Assembly: GCF_002165375.2 (NCBI RefSeq) | Contig: NZ_CP032133.1 | Span: forward strand, 1 to 64,000 | DNA: 64,000 nucleotides | Direction of reading: 5' to 3' | Source of the DNA: Acinetobacter chinensis | Lineage (GTDB): Bacteria; Pseudomonadota; Gammaproteobacteria; Pseudomonadales; Moraxellaceae | Part shown: positions 50,819-60,572 of the stretch, piece by piece | Layout: every line of letters begins with the position of its first letter | Numbering within the stretch: the first letter of the stretch is position 1 | Translations under genes and position numbers: made by a program | The notes under the pieces: generated by a model | Seen by the model: the letters and a program-made list of their open reading frames with translations, nothing else | What the model was told of the DNA's origin: nothing | Databases searched by the model: none

Positions 50819-51784
50819 ATGACCCGAGAACACGTAAGTCATCAAGATATTGCCCGTTTTGCTCAAGAAAGGGTCAATCTACCAAAAGAAAAAGCAAATG
50901 AATTTCGAGCACAAGCAAAACGTCTGCGCGATAGACTTGAGAATTATTTAAGTGAACATCCAGATTTCACTCTCAAAAAAATGATGTTGGCTGGAAGTCT
51001 AGCTAAAGGTACGGCACTACGCTCTCTTAACGACATTGATGTGGCATGTTATATCAGTGGGGCTGATGCACCACGTGATGTAAATACACTCATGGAGTAT
51101 CTTGCAGAGCGGTTGCGTAAAGCATTCCCAAACTTTTCTCCAGATCAGGTTCAGCCAAAAACTTTCTGTGTAACGGTTTCTTTTCGTGGTTCTGGATTGG
51201 ATGTTGATGTAGTACCAATATTGTATGATGGAAATCCGAATTGGTATGGGAATTTAGTAAGCCAAGACAACGGTTCATTTCTGATGACGAATATTCCTTA
51301 TCATCTTGAATTTATAAGGAAACGTAAACAAGCTCAGCCTGAACATTTTTCTCAAGTAGTTCGATTAATAAAATTTTGGGCAGCCCGAATGAAAGCTGCT
51401 AATGAAGGGTTCAGATTTAAATCATTCATGATAGAGTTGATACTCGCACACTTGTGTGATCGAGGCTTGTCATTAGCCGACTATCCTGAAGCTCTTCAGC
51501 ATTTTTTCACCTATCTTGCAAAGACTGACCTCAAAGAAAAGGTTTTATTTACTGATTATTATCCAGCATCTACGGTTGAAAACTTTAATACTCGTGTTCA
51601 AATCATTGATCCTGTGAACGCTTCTAACAATGTCAGTCAGTTGTATACAGACTCCAATGCTAGCGCAATTTACGAGGCTGCACTTGATGCAGGTGATGCT
51701 ATTGACGCAGCTTTATCCGCACCGACCAAGCAAGAGACTGTGTACTACTGGCAAAAAGTTTTTGGTGCATCATTCCAGGGGTAA
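50819..51784 (+). CDS. cdnC: CdnC-type CD-NTase (CBASS cyclic-nucleotide synthase)
   Basis: A 321-aa cGAS/DncV-like nucleotidyltransferase. The catalytic signature is LAGSLAKGTALRSLNDIDVACYI, with Asp72 and Asp74, and the third Asp lies in GSGLDVDVVPILY. An OAS1-like C-terminal helical domain ends YYWQKVFGASFQG. It resembles E. coli CdnC along its whole length; that enzyme makes cyclic tri-AMP when activated by a HORMA protein. First gene of a four-gene operon. The start MTREHVSHQDIARF fits the family, though a start at 50783 is in frame. Confidence 0.92.
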   Translation: MTREHVSHQDIARFAQERVNLPKEKANEFRAQAKRLRDRLENYLSEHPDFTLKKMMLAGSLAKGTALRSLNDIDVACYISGADAPRDVNTLMEYLAERLRKAFPNFSPDQVQPKTFCVTVSFRGSGLDVDVVPILYDGNPNWYGNLVSQDNGSFLMTNIPYHLEFIRKRKQAQPEHFSQVVRLIKFWAARMKAANEGFRFKSFMIELILAHLCDRGLSLADYPEALQHFFTYLAKTDLKEKVLFTDYYPASTVENFNTRVQIIDPVNASNNVSQLYTDSNASAIYEAALDAGDAIDAALSAPTKQETVYYWQKVFGASFQG

Positions 51785-51791
51785 ATGAAAT

Positions 51792-52307
51792 ATGTCTAGC
51801 TTTACTAGCACCGAGTCAACGACTTTTACTGTTACTCATGCACGTCATATGGCAGCAAAGGTTGCGGCAGACTTGAAGCGTATGCAACGATTTTATGAGC
51901 GACCTACAGACGATCATATTGCAAATATTGAAACAGAAGTGATTGAGCTTCTAAAGGCCGGCTATTTTGGTACTCTCACTTTGGGATTTAAACGCAACGA
52001 TCAATGGATTGAACCCACGCTGAGATACACGGCACTTGATCTTTCTGGAACGGGAGCTACTGATGATGACCCTGGTCGCGTAAGGCCAGGGGCCGATACT
52101 TCAGGAGCATCATTCTATAATTACCATACTTATTCATCTACATGGAATGCCCTCAACCAAGCCCAAAAAGATGCTTTTGAAGCACGGATGCCATATCAGC
52201 GTACTGGTGCTCAAGAACCAACAGTAAACGGATATTTGGAAACTGATAAAAATTACTCAGCTGGAGGGAAAGCATTGAGTAGAGCAAGCGTAAGGAGCAA
52301 TAAATGA
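51792..52307 (+). CDS. Bacterial HORMA-domain activator of CBASS
   Basis: A 171-aa protein: TFTVTHARHMAAKVAADLKRMQRFY, then IANIETEVIELLKAGYFGTLTLGF and PTLRYTALDLSGTG, with a conserved GRVRPGADTSGASFYNYHTYS segment. These match bacterial HORMA family 1. In Type III CBASS the HORMA protein closes on a phage peptide and activates the CD-NTase. It lies 7 bp after cdnC and overlaps the next gene by 4 bp (ATGA). Confidence 0.85.
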   Translation: MSSFTSTESTTFTVTHARHMAAKVAADLKRMQRFYERPTDDHIANIETEVIELLKAGYFGTLTLGFKRNDQWIEPTLRYTALDLSGTGATDDDPGRVRPGADTSGASFYNYHTYSSTWNALNQAQKDAFEARMPYQRTGAQEPTVNGYLETDKNYSAGGKALSRASVRSNK

Positions 52308-53245
52308 CTTCACATAATACACCATCACTTGATCAACTTTTCGAGAAAAGACTTAATTTCCCAGATTTCGAGCCTCAAGAAAGATTAGCAAAACTGGTTG
52401 GGCTTGATGATCAAAAAGCTCGTCTTACTAAGATACTTAGCCTTCTAGTTAACCCTTCAGGTTTAAGAACTTGGGCACAACAATTCCATCCTGATGCTGA
52501 AGATTTATTGAAGTATGTACTTCGTCGTCCACCACTTGTGGTATTAGCAGGAGATGTTGGTTCAGGAAAAACAGAACTCGCGGAAACTATCGGTGATGCT
52601 GTTGCACGACAGGACAATATTGATATCACCTTGTATCCTCTTAGTTTATCAAGTAGAGGACAAGGTCGTGTTGGAGAAATGACTCAACTTTTATCAGCCG
52701 CATTTGACTATACAGTAGAAGCCGCCACTAGACTTAAAAATGCAGACGGTACAGCACGTGGAGCTGTCATTCTTTTAGTAGATGAAGCAGATGCTCTTGC
52801 CCAATCTCGAGAATCAGCTCAAATGCATCATGAAGACCGTGCAGGAGTTAACGCATTTATACGGGGTATTGATCGAATTGCTAATGGTCAATTGCCAGCT
52901 GCCGTTATTATGTGTACAAATCGGATTGGAGCACTTGATCCCGCGGTTAAACGCAGAGCAGCAGATATTCTAACTTTTGAACGACCTAATGAAATACAAC
53001 GTTATGCTGTTCTCAGTAAATCTCTTCAGGCTCTAGGTTTTAATGATGATGAAATTAATCACTTTGTGGCCGCAACAGGCGAGAAAGCAGATAGTTGTGG
53101 TTTTACTTTTTCCGATTTAACTCAGCGACTTCTCCCAACAATTGTTCTTGATGCCTATCCAGCGCATAGCGTTAAGTTTGAACGAGCATTGGAAATCACT
53201 AATCAAATGAATCCAACGCCACCATTTGAAGAGAGAAAAATATGA
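52304..53245 (+). CDS. TRIP13/Pch2-like AAA+ ATPase of CBASS
   Basis: A 313-aa hexameric remodeler. Walker A is VLAGDVGSGKTELAETIG (about residue 88), Walker B is VILLVDEADALA (about 160), sensor I lies near VIMCTNRIGALDP and an Arg-finger-like segment is AVKRRAADILTFERP. It opens HORMA proteins and so resets the CBASS alarm. It overlaps both neighbours by 4 bp, implying translational coupling. Confidence 0.9.
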   Translation: MTSHNTPSLDQLFEKRLNFPDFEPQERLAKLVGLDDQKARLTKILSLLVNPSGLRTWAQQFHPDAEDLLKYVLRRPPLVVLAGDVGSGKTELAETIGDAVARQDNIDITLYPLSLSSRGQGRVGEMTQLLSAAFDYTVEAATRLKNADGTARGAVILLVDEADALAQSRESAQMHHEDRAGVNAFIRGIDRIANGQLPAAVIMCTNRIGALDPAVKRRAADILTFERPNEIQRYAVLSKSLQALGFNDDEINHFVAATGEKADSCGFTFSDLTQRLLPTIVLDAYPAHSVKFERALEITNQMNPTPPFEERKI

Positions 53246-53970
53246 GTGAGTGGTCGTTATCAACATTATTTAGTAATTTCCATAAAGATATCCAACTTCG
53301 CCTTGAAATTGCACGACAATCATTTTCCCATCCTGGAACAAAAGGTGATGCTAGTGAGTCAGTATGGCTTGAGATGCTTAATACTTATCTTCCGCAACGC
53401 TACTCTGCGGATAAAGCTTTCATTGTAGATAGTAATGGCATTTTCAGTGAGCAAATTGATATCGTAGTTTATGATAGACAGTATTCTCCTTTCATTTTCA
53501 AATATGAAGGACAAACAATCATCCCAGCTGAAAGTGTTTATGCTGTTTTCGAAGCAAAACAAACAATTAATGCTTCACATGTTGCATATGCTCGACAAAA
53601 AATAGCTTCAGTAAGAGCGTTGCATCGCACCAGCTTACCAATACCTTATGCTAAGGGAACTTATCCAGCAAAACCATTAATTCCTATCTTAGGTGGAATT
53701 CTAACGCTAGAAAGTGATTGGTCACCATGTGATGGTGAACCATTAAGGAACGCTTTAGGGGATGGAAGCACAGAGATAGATCATATAGATATCGGATGTG
53801 TAGCAGCACACGGACACTTTATTTGGGATTCTACTAGTAAAGCTTATACATTTGTATCAGAAAGAAAACCAGCAACTGCGTTTCTATTCCAGCTTATTTC
53901 AATGTTGCAGTTTAGCGGTACTGTGCCAATGATCGATGTGAATGCATATGCCGAATGGTTATCAGATTAG
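53242..53970 (+). CDS. nucC: NucC nuclease effector
   Basis: A 242-aa PD-(D/E)XK endonuclease. The catalytic residues Asp73 (EQIDIVVYD), Glu104 and Lys106 (YAVFEAKQ) stand at the same positions as in E. coli NucC, and the whole sequence is closely similar. NucC trimers join into hexamers on binding cyclic tri-AMP and degrade double-stranded DNA, killing the infected cell. It overlaps the TRIP13 gene by 4 bp. Confidence 0.93.
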   Translation: MSEWSLSTLFSNFHKDIQLRLEIARQSFSHPGTKGDASESVWLEMLNTYLPQRYSADKAFIVDSNGIFSEQIDIVVYDRQYSPFIFKYEGQTIIPAESVYAVFEAKQTINASHVAYARQKIASVRALHRTSLPIPYAKGTYPAKPLIPILGGILTLESDWSPCDGEPLRNALGDGSTEIDHIDIGCVAAHGHFIWDSTSKAYTFVSERKPATAFLFQLISMLQFSGTVPMIDVNAYAEWLSD

Positions 53971-53971
53971 T

Positions 53972-54364
53972 ATGTTATTCCAAAATTTTATTCGTACAAA
54001 TCACGATATTATTCAGGCAAATGAGTCAGAATTTGATTTCTTAGATCGTTGTGCTTGGCCAAAAGCCCAGCACATGCGATCACTTTTAGAGCAATGTTTG
54101 AATAATTATCCTGTAATCGAGCAACCCGAAATAATAGCTCGTTTAAAATCAGGCGATCCGAGACAATTTACTTCAACTACTTTTGAACTTCTGCTACATC
54201 AATATTTAATAAATCAAAATTTTACACTGTCTCCTCACCCGGAATTAGCAAATGATTCAGCTAAACGCCCAGATTTCTTGGTCACATGCCCAGACGGAAA
54301 TCAGTTTTATTTGGAAGCAATTTGTACTTCGGAAAGTGATGGTAAAAATGATTCTACAGGGTAA
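53972..54364 (+). pseudogene. Fifth gene after nucC, truncated
   Basis: ATG 53972 lies one base after the nucC stop. The product (LFQNFIRTNHDIIQANESEFDFLDRCAWP...) contains FELLLHQYLINQNFTLSPHPEL and RPDFLVTCPDGNQFYLEAICTSES. D...E-type residues there look like a PD-(D/E)XK nuclease core, but the expected catalytic Lys after the Glu is not clear. The frame ends at 54364 in unrelated sequence (CTACAGGGTAATCCCC), so the 3' part was lost to a rearrangement. Possible extra CBASS-associated gene. Confidence 0.6.
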
Positions 54365-54483
54365 TCCCCCCCTAAAATACTAGCTCTTTAAAAGAGGCAG
54401 TATTATGCTTTTACAACATGGTGTTTAACTTGAGAAACTGAATTTAAAACAATCTACTGTAACTCTTCCAGACAGATATGAAA

Positions 54484-56432
54484 TTAATCCACCCCTAGCC
54501 CCTTAAACACAGCATCCACCGGATCTGCATAAAAGCTGGTCTGGAACTTGGTAAACAGTTCCACAGGAATCGTTGGGATATCTGCCGCACTACTCATTGG
54601 CAAAGCAACCTTCTTGGCACCAGCATCAAAAGCAACTTGCAGACATTCGGCAATACTTTCCACCGGAGTCACAGAGCCACCCAAGCTCATATCACCCAGT
54701 ACCACCATCTGACTCTGTACCGATCGTCCTAACAGGCCAGAAGCGAAAGCCACTAAACTTGGTAAGGCAAGATGGCTGAGCGGTCCGGTATTCTGTAATT
54801 CAACCACATGTAAGTGGAAGTCATGTTCCAACACCTTACTGCCACCCGATATTCTGGATGCATTGGCCTTGAAGTAGTCAAATGCGATCTTGACCTGCTC
54901 CTTGGCACTGCTTGAATTCCATAAGCCTGATGTCGCCAATTTTCCTGAACCTTTGGTCACTTGAAGTTCTAACCGGTATAACCCCGGCATGCCTTTATTA
55001 CTGAGCCCGATGGTATATAAGAAACCTGGCTTGGCTGGACCTTCGGGAATCAGTCCGCCACCACCCTGCTCTTTGACTGATACAAAATGTTCTTCGAGCG
55101 TCTCATTATCAATGTAGCTGAAATGAACATCATAGAATTCCATACCACCAATTTTCTTCAGCTGTTCTTTGACCCGACGGCGCACCTGCAGTGCATATTC
55201 CAGGCATTGCCGTACATCTTCTTTGTTAAATTGACCATGTGGGTAGAGCAGCTTCATCAATCCAGAAACCGTCTTGCGAACGGCAATCACATCGCGCTGA
55301 TTCAGGTTATTCCCTAGCTTGAAGTACTTCTCAATGGCATCCGCAAAACTACGCTTACGCATTTCCCGGAAGAATTCAGCCAGATAATCAACGATTAGAC
55401 CATAACGGTTAGTAAAGAATTCCGGACGCATTTTTGGAATTTCCCAACCCGGGATATAGGCATGAAAGCGATCAAAGAATGCTGAATCGATCATTGCTTC
55501 AGGAAAAGGAGCCAATAAGTGGCTAGTCTTCACCAAGGATTCAACACTTTGGTTAATATTACCCACAAAAACCATCGAAGCAGAGGCTTCCATCTGTTCA
55601 CGACCACGGGCAAAAGATCCTGAGGCCATGTAGTCTTTCATGATCTGAACGCCATCTTTGTCCTTAAAGGAAATACCGGCAACTTCATCAAAGGCCACCA
55701 CATCCCACAACCCCACCAGACCAATACGGCGGCTACTCATGTTATAGAACAGATTGGCGACAGTGGTTTGCCCACCTGAAACTAGAATACTATTCGGTGA
55801 ACACTCTTTGTAAATATGGCTTTTCCCGGTACCGCGTGGTCCAAGTTCACAGACGTTATAGTTATTTTCAACGAACGGAACCATACGCGCTAATAGGTGC
55901 CATTGCACGTCCTCTTTTAACGAAGCCGGTTCCATGCCGATCGAACGGATTAAACTCTCGCGCCACTGATCAGTGCTTAATGCTGCTCTGCCACTGAAAA
56001 GTTCATCCATATTCATATTCGGCATTTGAATCGGCTTGAGTAAACTCACCCCAAATGGAGAATTGGTTTGTCCTTCTTCAAAATAATAACTGAGCGTAGC
56101 AATGACCCAGATACCACCAACAAGTAATTTTTCATACTCTTTAACGATGCCTGCCGAGATTTCGGCATCTTTGATACCCAGATTACTAAAGGAGGCTTCG
56201 TATTTGTCCTTACGCTCATTCAGCTTTACGGTCACCCGATCAATGACCTTATAACTGCCACGTTCACGAACCAGGGATTTCACCTTCTCGGCTTCATCAG
56301 GTCGTACATAGTTCTCTGCCAGAACCGTCTTTACGTTACGTAGTCCCTGTTCAATGATCTCTGGATCATCCGAGGCACAGTACATCCCCAGCAGGTATTC
56401 GAGTACATAGACCGGGACATTGGCCCCTTCTT
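54484..56432 (-). pseudogene. brxL: BREX BrxL (Lon-like ATPase), 5'-truncated
   Basis: About 645 residues of BrxL remain. They include an AAA+ core (NVCELGPRGTGKSHIYKE, Walker A; LWDVVAFDEVAGISF, Walker B) and a C-terminal Lon-like domain (LGDMSLGGSVTPVESIAECLQVAFDAGAKKVALP, Ser/Lys region), ending at 54484. The N-terminus is cut at about 56432, where the Tn3-type end (GGGGTTCTAGGG) begins. The frame is open up to that point (NVPVYVLEYLLGMYC). A start at 56385 is possible but would skip conserved sequence. No other BREX gene is present, so BREX defence is not expected to work. Confidence 0.88.
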
Positions 56433-56472
56433 GGGGTTCTAGGGATTTTCCCCTCTAAAGTAACATAAATCG
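56433..56472 (-). repeat. Tn3-family terminal inverted repeat
   Basis: GGGGTTCTAGGGATTTTCCC starts a ~38-bp end characteristic of Tn3 elements, 50-90 bp beyond the stop of the Tn3 transposase. It cuts brxL. The matching far end is not found, since the transposase is itself truncated. Confidence 0.6.
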
Positions 56473-56520
56473 CCACAACCCTCGCAGTTAATGGCTTGTG
56501 GAGCTGGGTTACCTTTCATT

Positions 56521-58503
56521 TTAGACTTCATTTTCAACAATAGGCCTAGTTATTTCCTGTAAATCAGGTAGTTTGCGGTTACTAGCGAACTGATAAGTGC
56601 CGCTCAGATTAATGTTCTGCCATGCAACGGGTGATACTTGTCGAGTTATTGCTGCTTTTTCCTCGTCACCAACTTCTTCAAAGTGCAGTAATAGATGACT
56701 TAGGATCATCGAGTTAAAGTAGATAATAGCATTTGCCGTCAAACGGGCACACTCGTTCCAGACGACTATTTCTGATTCGTTTTTTCCACGGAACTGGTCA
56801 CGATTGACCGATGCAATAGCTCGCCTGAGGAAATGCCAGGCTTCGCCTCGGTTCAGTGCTCGTTGAACATATTGGCGCAGACTTGCATCATCAATATAAT
56901 CAAGTAAATATTGGGCTTTGATGAGCCTATTATATTCCGTTAATGCTTGTAATATAGGGTGTCTAGATGGATAACCAGATAATTTGCGTACTAGCAATGC
57001 CTGTGTTGTGCGTTTTTCTTGAAGGGATAACACAATACGCTGAATATCCTGCCAGCCTTCTTCAATCACATTCATTTTTATCGGCTTTTTCAGCGCCAGA
57101 TGCGTGTTTCCGTCGTCGCTTTCAGTTACGTTAAATAGGTCATTGATCACACTGGTGAACTGAGCATACCTAGGCGCAAAACTATAACCGCATAAATCCA
57201 ATAAGGCATAATTAACATGATTAACACCATGGGTGTCGGTTGAGAGGACATCTGGCTTAAGATCACTAGTATTAGATTGTAGTAAGTCGTAAATATAATG
57301 GGACTCATGCTCATTAGATCCTATGATACGGGCATTTAACGCACTATGATTGGCAACTAACGTCATGGCCGTAATACCTTTGTTGGTGCCGAAGTATTTC
57401 GAGGAGTAGCGAGTTTTAAAAGTCTCAAGGTGAGTTTCAAATTTTTGCCCATCGGTACTGGCGTGCAGGACGTCTTCTTGGATGTGATAGTGGCGGAAAA
57501 TAGGGAGTGCCGCTACTGCGTTATTGATGATATCACTAGCCTCTTGCAAGGTTTCAGGCCTAATATAATTAGCTTGTATAGTGCTTAGATGCTCATAACT
57601 GCGATCAGATATTTGTGCCATCCCATATACGCCGCGATGTGTCGCATTCGCAATTAGAATAGCCAATAAATCATCCTGATTGGCGCCTACTTGTTTTTGT
57701 ATTGGCAGCACGTGTGCGAAGCATTGCATAAAGTTGGTTTCTTGTTCAACATAACGCAACACATCAGCAATACTGACGGGGATCATTTGTTTAAAGAAAG
57801 GGTTGTTGACAAGTGATTGGGAGCCTTTAACTGGCAGTCGCCATCGTGTGCCACTTCGGCTCTTCATGATCACATTGCGGTTATCACCATTATCAATGTG
57901 ACGAGCAACATCTTCTAGGGATGTTGTTAAGCGTATTTGTTTTACTTGCAGTAGCTTCTGAATCGGCTGCTTTAGCTTTTCCAATGTTGATGATGCCAAT
58001 AGATCAGGCTGTATTGACGATGCAATTAAGTCGTCTTCTAGCGCACGATATTTAGTGACGTTTGATAAGTAAATTCGACCATTAAGCCGAGAAGCCAGTT
58101 GACGGTAAAGCAACCATTCGTATCGCTGTGGATGAACAACATCCTTGTTAATTAACCATGGACGATGTTTTTGTTGGATAAGTGTACTATCCATTGTTTG
58201 CAATGTATTACCTGCTAATAGTTCTGTTTTTGTGGTTTTGAGCTGGGTCACTAATGCTTCTGAGCCTTTACCTGCTTGGCATTCAAGACATAGAAACACG
58301 GGCCTTAATAACTGCTCAATTAACCCGTTTTGATCATCATAATATTGCCATTGATATTCTTCTACCGTGCGTTTTTGCTTTTTTAAGTACAGGCATAGCG
58401 TTTCTATATCTTGGTTATTCATTACACTTAATGCTTGTTGCCTAACCGTTGCAAATGGTGTGGGAGGAAAATAAAGTGTCATCCTAACTACAGGACCCTG
58501 CAA
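56521..58503 (-). pseudogene. Tn3-family transposase TnpA, N-terminally truncated
   Basis: About 650 residues of the C-terminal part remain of an expected ~990. DDE-type residues are visible in DVLHASTDGQKFETH, KPDVLSTDTHGVNHVNYALLDL and ALNRGEAWHFLRRAI, and CARLTANAIIYFNSMILS is the typical Tn3 C-terminal motif. The 5' part is missing and replaced by unrelated DNA near 58490. The transposase should be inactive. Confidence 0.85.
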
Positions 58504-58667
58504 CGTAGCAATTCCTGCAAAAATCCATTTAAAACAATGACTTATTTCAATTCTGCCATCTGCAAGCGTTTTGTGGGGATGGAGGCCGGAATCATTAAAG
58601 TATCATCCTAATTTTCGCTCAACCTTGGAAAATGCTGAGAATCGTAAAAATAAAGTTTCATCCTTTC
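58468..58667 (-). repeat. Three copies of an AGGATGA-ACTTTATT motif
   Basis: On the minus strand AGGATGACACTTTATTTT (58468-58486), AGGATGATACTTTAAT (about 58594-58610) and AGGATGAAACTTTATTTTT (about 58646-58664) recur in direct orientation, around the broken 5' end of the Tn3 transposase. They may be duplicated element-end or transposase-binding sequences that mark rearrangement points. Confidence 0.55.
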
Positions 58668-58922
58668 CGCTACTAGTTCAAGGCTTTCTTCCGGCCGCCG
58701 GCAACAACGCTGCTTGGCTGAGGCGATCCACTTGCGCTACCGCTCACTGATCAGATCGAACTTGAACTCGACGAGCAGCCAACCATCAGGCCGAGCGTGA
58801 TCGCCAAAAAAAACGGATCATGCGAAATCCTTCGTTGAGTTTGGCGCGGGTTTTAGCAAATCAGCTGGCCCGCGATCCGGTTGAGAGTGATCCGAAGCGG
58901 TCCTTGACGACCGGCACAAATC
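58504..58922. other. Rearranged noncoding junction
   Basis: No gene seen. AT-rich Tn3 debris with the repeats changes near 58680 to GC-rich DNA without a recognisable frame. It ends at the IS1182 element. Confidence 0.5.
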
Positions 58923-60538
58923 GGCCGATTCTGTTGAAAAAGTAGCTTTAGCGGCAGCCTGCCGATCAGGTGTGCCTGCTGTCGAAGTGGCTGCAAGCCA
59001 CTTCAAGTTGCCTTCCGGCGTTTCACTGAGCGTCCTTGCTCAGGTTTAAGGGTTAATTTGAGGGTTTCTGCTCGTAGCAGGCATACCTATCCCGTCAGCG
59101 GTGGCCCTTGAGGCAAAAGCTTGGCCATGCGGCGCAGGTTCTGCACCATCGCAGCCAAGGTGAATTCGTCAGTGGCACCCGTTAGGCCACGCAGTCGTAA
59201 ACGGTCGAGTTTCATGATCCGTTTGAGGTGGGCGAAAAGCATCTCCACCTTCTTTCGTTCGCAGCGAGAGACGAGGTACTCCGGTGTCTTGGCGATGCGT
59301 CGAGCCACGTCGCGGGCAGCCTCATGGATGCTGCGGACGATCTTCCGATTCGGCGTGTTGGGGCAGCATTTCGCTTTCAACGGGCAGGTGGCGCAGTCGG
59401 TTTGGCTGGAGCGGTAAATGACGGTTTTGGCCTTAGTTACCCGCGACCTTTGCTGGGTGAAGGCGCGCCATTCACTGCGTAGCGGTTTGCCGGCTGGGCA
59501 GCGATATTCATTGGCGTCCTGACTCCAGTGAAAGTCGTTACTGGAGAGGCTGTCGTCCTTGCGCTCGGTCTTGTCCCACACCGGCACATGCGGTTCGATG
59601 TCCTTTTCTTCGACCATCCAGGCCAGCATCGGGGCGGTGCCATAAGCGGTATCGCCGATAAGGCGTTCCGGTGTGAGATCGAACTGCGCCTCGACACGCT
59701 CGACCATCGTCCTAGTCGAATCGACTTCGGCGGTACGGTGCGCCGGGGTAGCTTCCACGTCCATGATCACACCGTGCTCAGTGTCGATCAGGTAATTCGT
59801 GGAGTAGGCAAAAAAGGCCGGGCCACCTGGCGCTGCTGTCCAACGGGACTGAGGATCAGTGAGCGAAATTTTCTTGGGAAGAGCCTCAGCCAGCGCCTCT
59901 TCATCAAGGGCTTCGAGGTACTCGCGCACTGCGCGGCTGCTGAGCTTTGGATCGTTCCAATCGACCTCATCTCCCGCCACCCCACGTTGCCGGCTGGCAT
60001 CCGCCTTAATGATGCTGGCGTCGACGGCGAAACCTTCACCCTTGACTAGGCCGGCTGCCATGCAGCGCCGCAGCACCTCATTGAATAACCAGCGGAATAG
60101 ATCGCTGTCACGAAAACGCCCATGGCGATTCTTCGAGAAGGTCGAGTGATTGGGGACTTCGTCTTCCAGACCCAACCGGCAGAACCAGCGATAGGCCAGG
60201 TTCAGGTGCACCTCTTCGCACAATCGCCGCTCGGAACGAATGCCATAGCAAGTAGCCGACGACCAGCATGCGCACCATCAACTCCGGGTCAATCGAGGGA
60301 CGCCCGATGGGGCTATAGAAATCTGCCAGGTAGGCACGTAGATCACTGAGATCCAAGCACTGGTCGATGCTGCGCAGGAGATGTTGGGCCGGGACGTGAT
60401 CTTCCAGATTGAACGAGTAGAACAGGCGCTGCTGTCCTCCCGGTAACTGTCCCATCATGCTGTTCGCCCCCACGCTCGCTGACAAAGCAATTTTGCCAAC
60501 GGCATGGGGAGGCCGCTACTTTTTCAACAGAATCGGCC
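58923..60538 (-). mobile_element. IS1182-family element (probably ISCfr1-like), 1616 bp
   Basis: Perfectly complementary ends GGCCGATTCTGTTGAAAAA (58923) and its inverse (ending 60538) enclose one frameshifted transposase. An IS1182 element of this kind (ISCfr1) is known near aac(3)-II and tmrB; the name is from memory. Confidence 0.75.
59087..60485 (-). pseudogene. IS1182-family transposase, frameshifted
   Basis: The N-terminal part (MMGQLPGGQQRLFYSFNLEDHVPAQHLLRSID...RPSIDPELMVRMLVVGYL) and the main part (CEEVHLNLAYRWFCRLGLEDEVPNHSTFSK...) lie in different frames. One extra T near 60251 (expected GY-CYGIRSERRLCEEV) explains the break. The DDE part continues intact to 59087 (GFAVDASIIKADAS, LIGDTAYGT, KKVEMLFAHLKRIMKLDR). 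It is either a true mutation or a sequencing error. Confidence 0.8.
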
Positions 60539-60572
60539 GCACACAGCCATTCGGCTCAACAGAACCCTGCCT

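Noticed and set aside
52304..53245. AAA+ gene as a FtsH/restriction ATPase
   Set aside because: Context between HORMA and NucC genes and the motif spacing fit TRIP13/Pch2 of Type III CBASS.
59528..60049. 173-codon plus-strand frame within the IS1182 element
   Set aside because: Antisense to the conserved transposase in GC-rich DNA, where long spurious frames are common.
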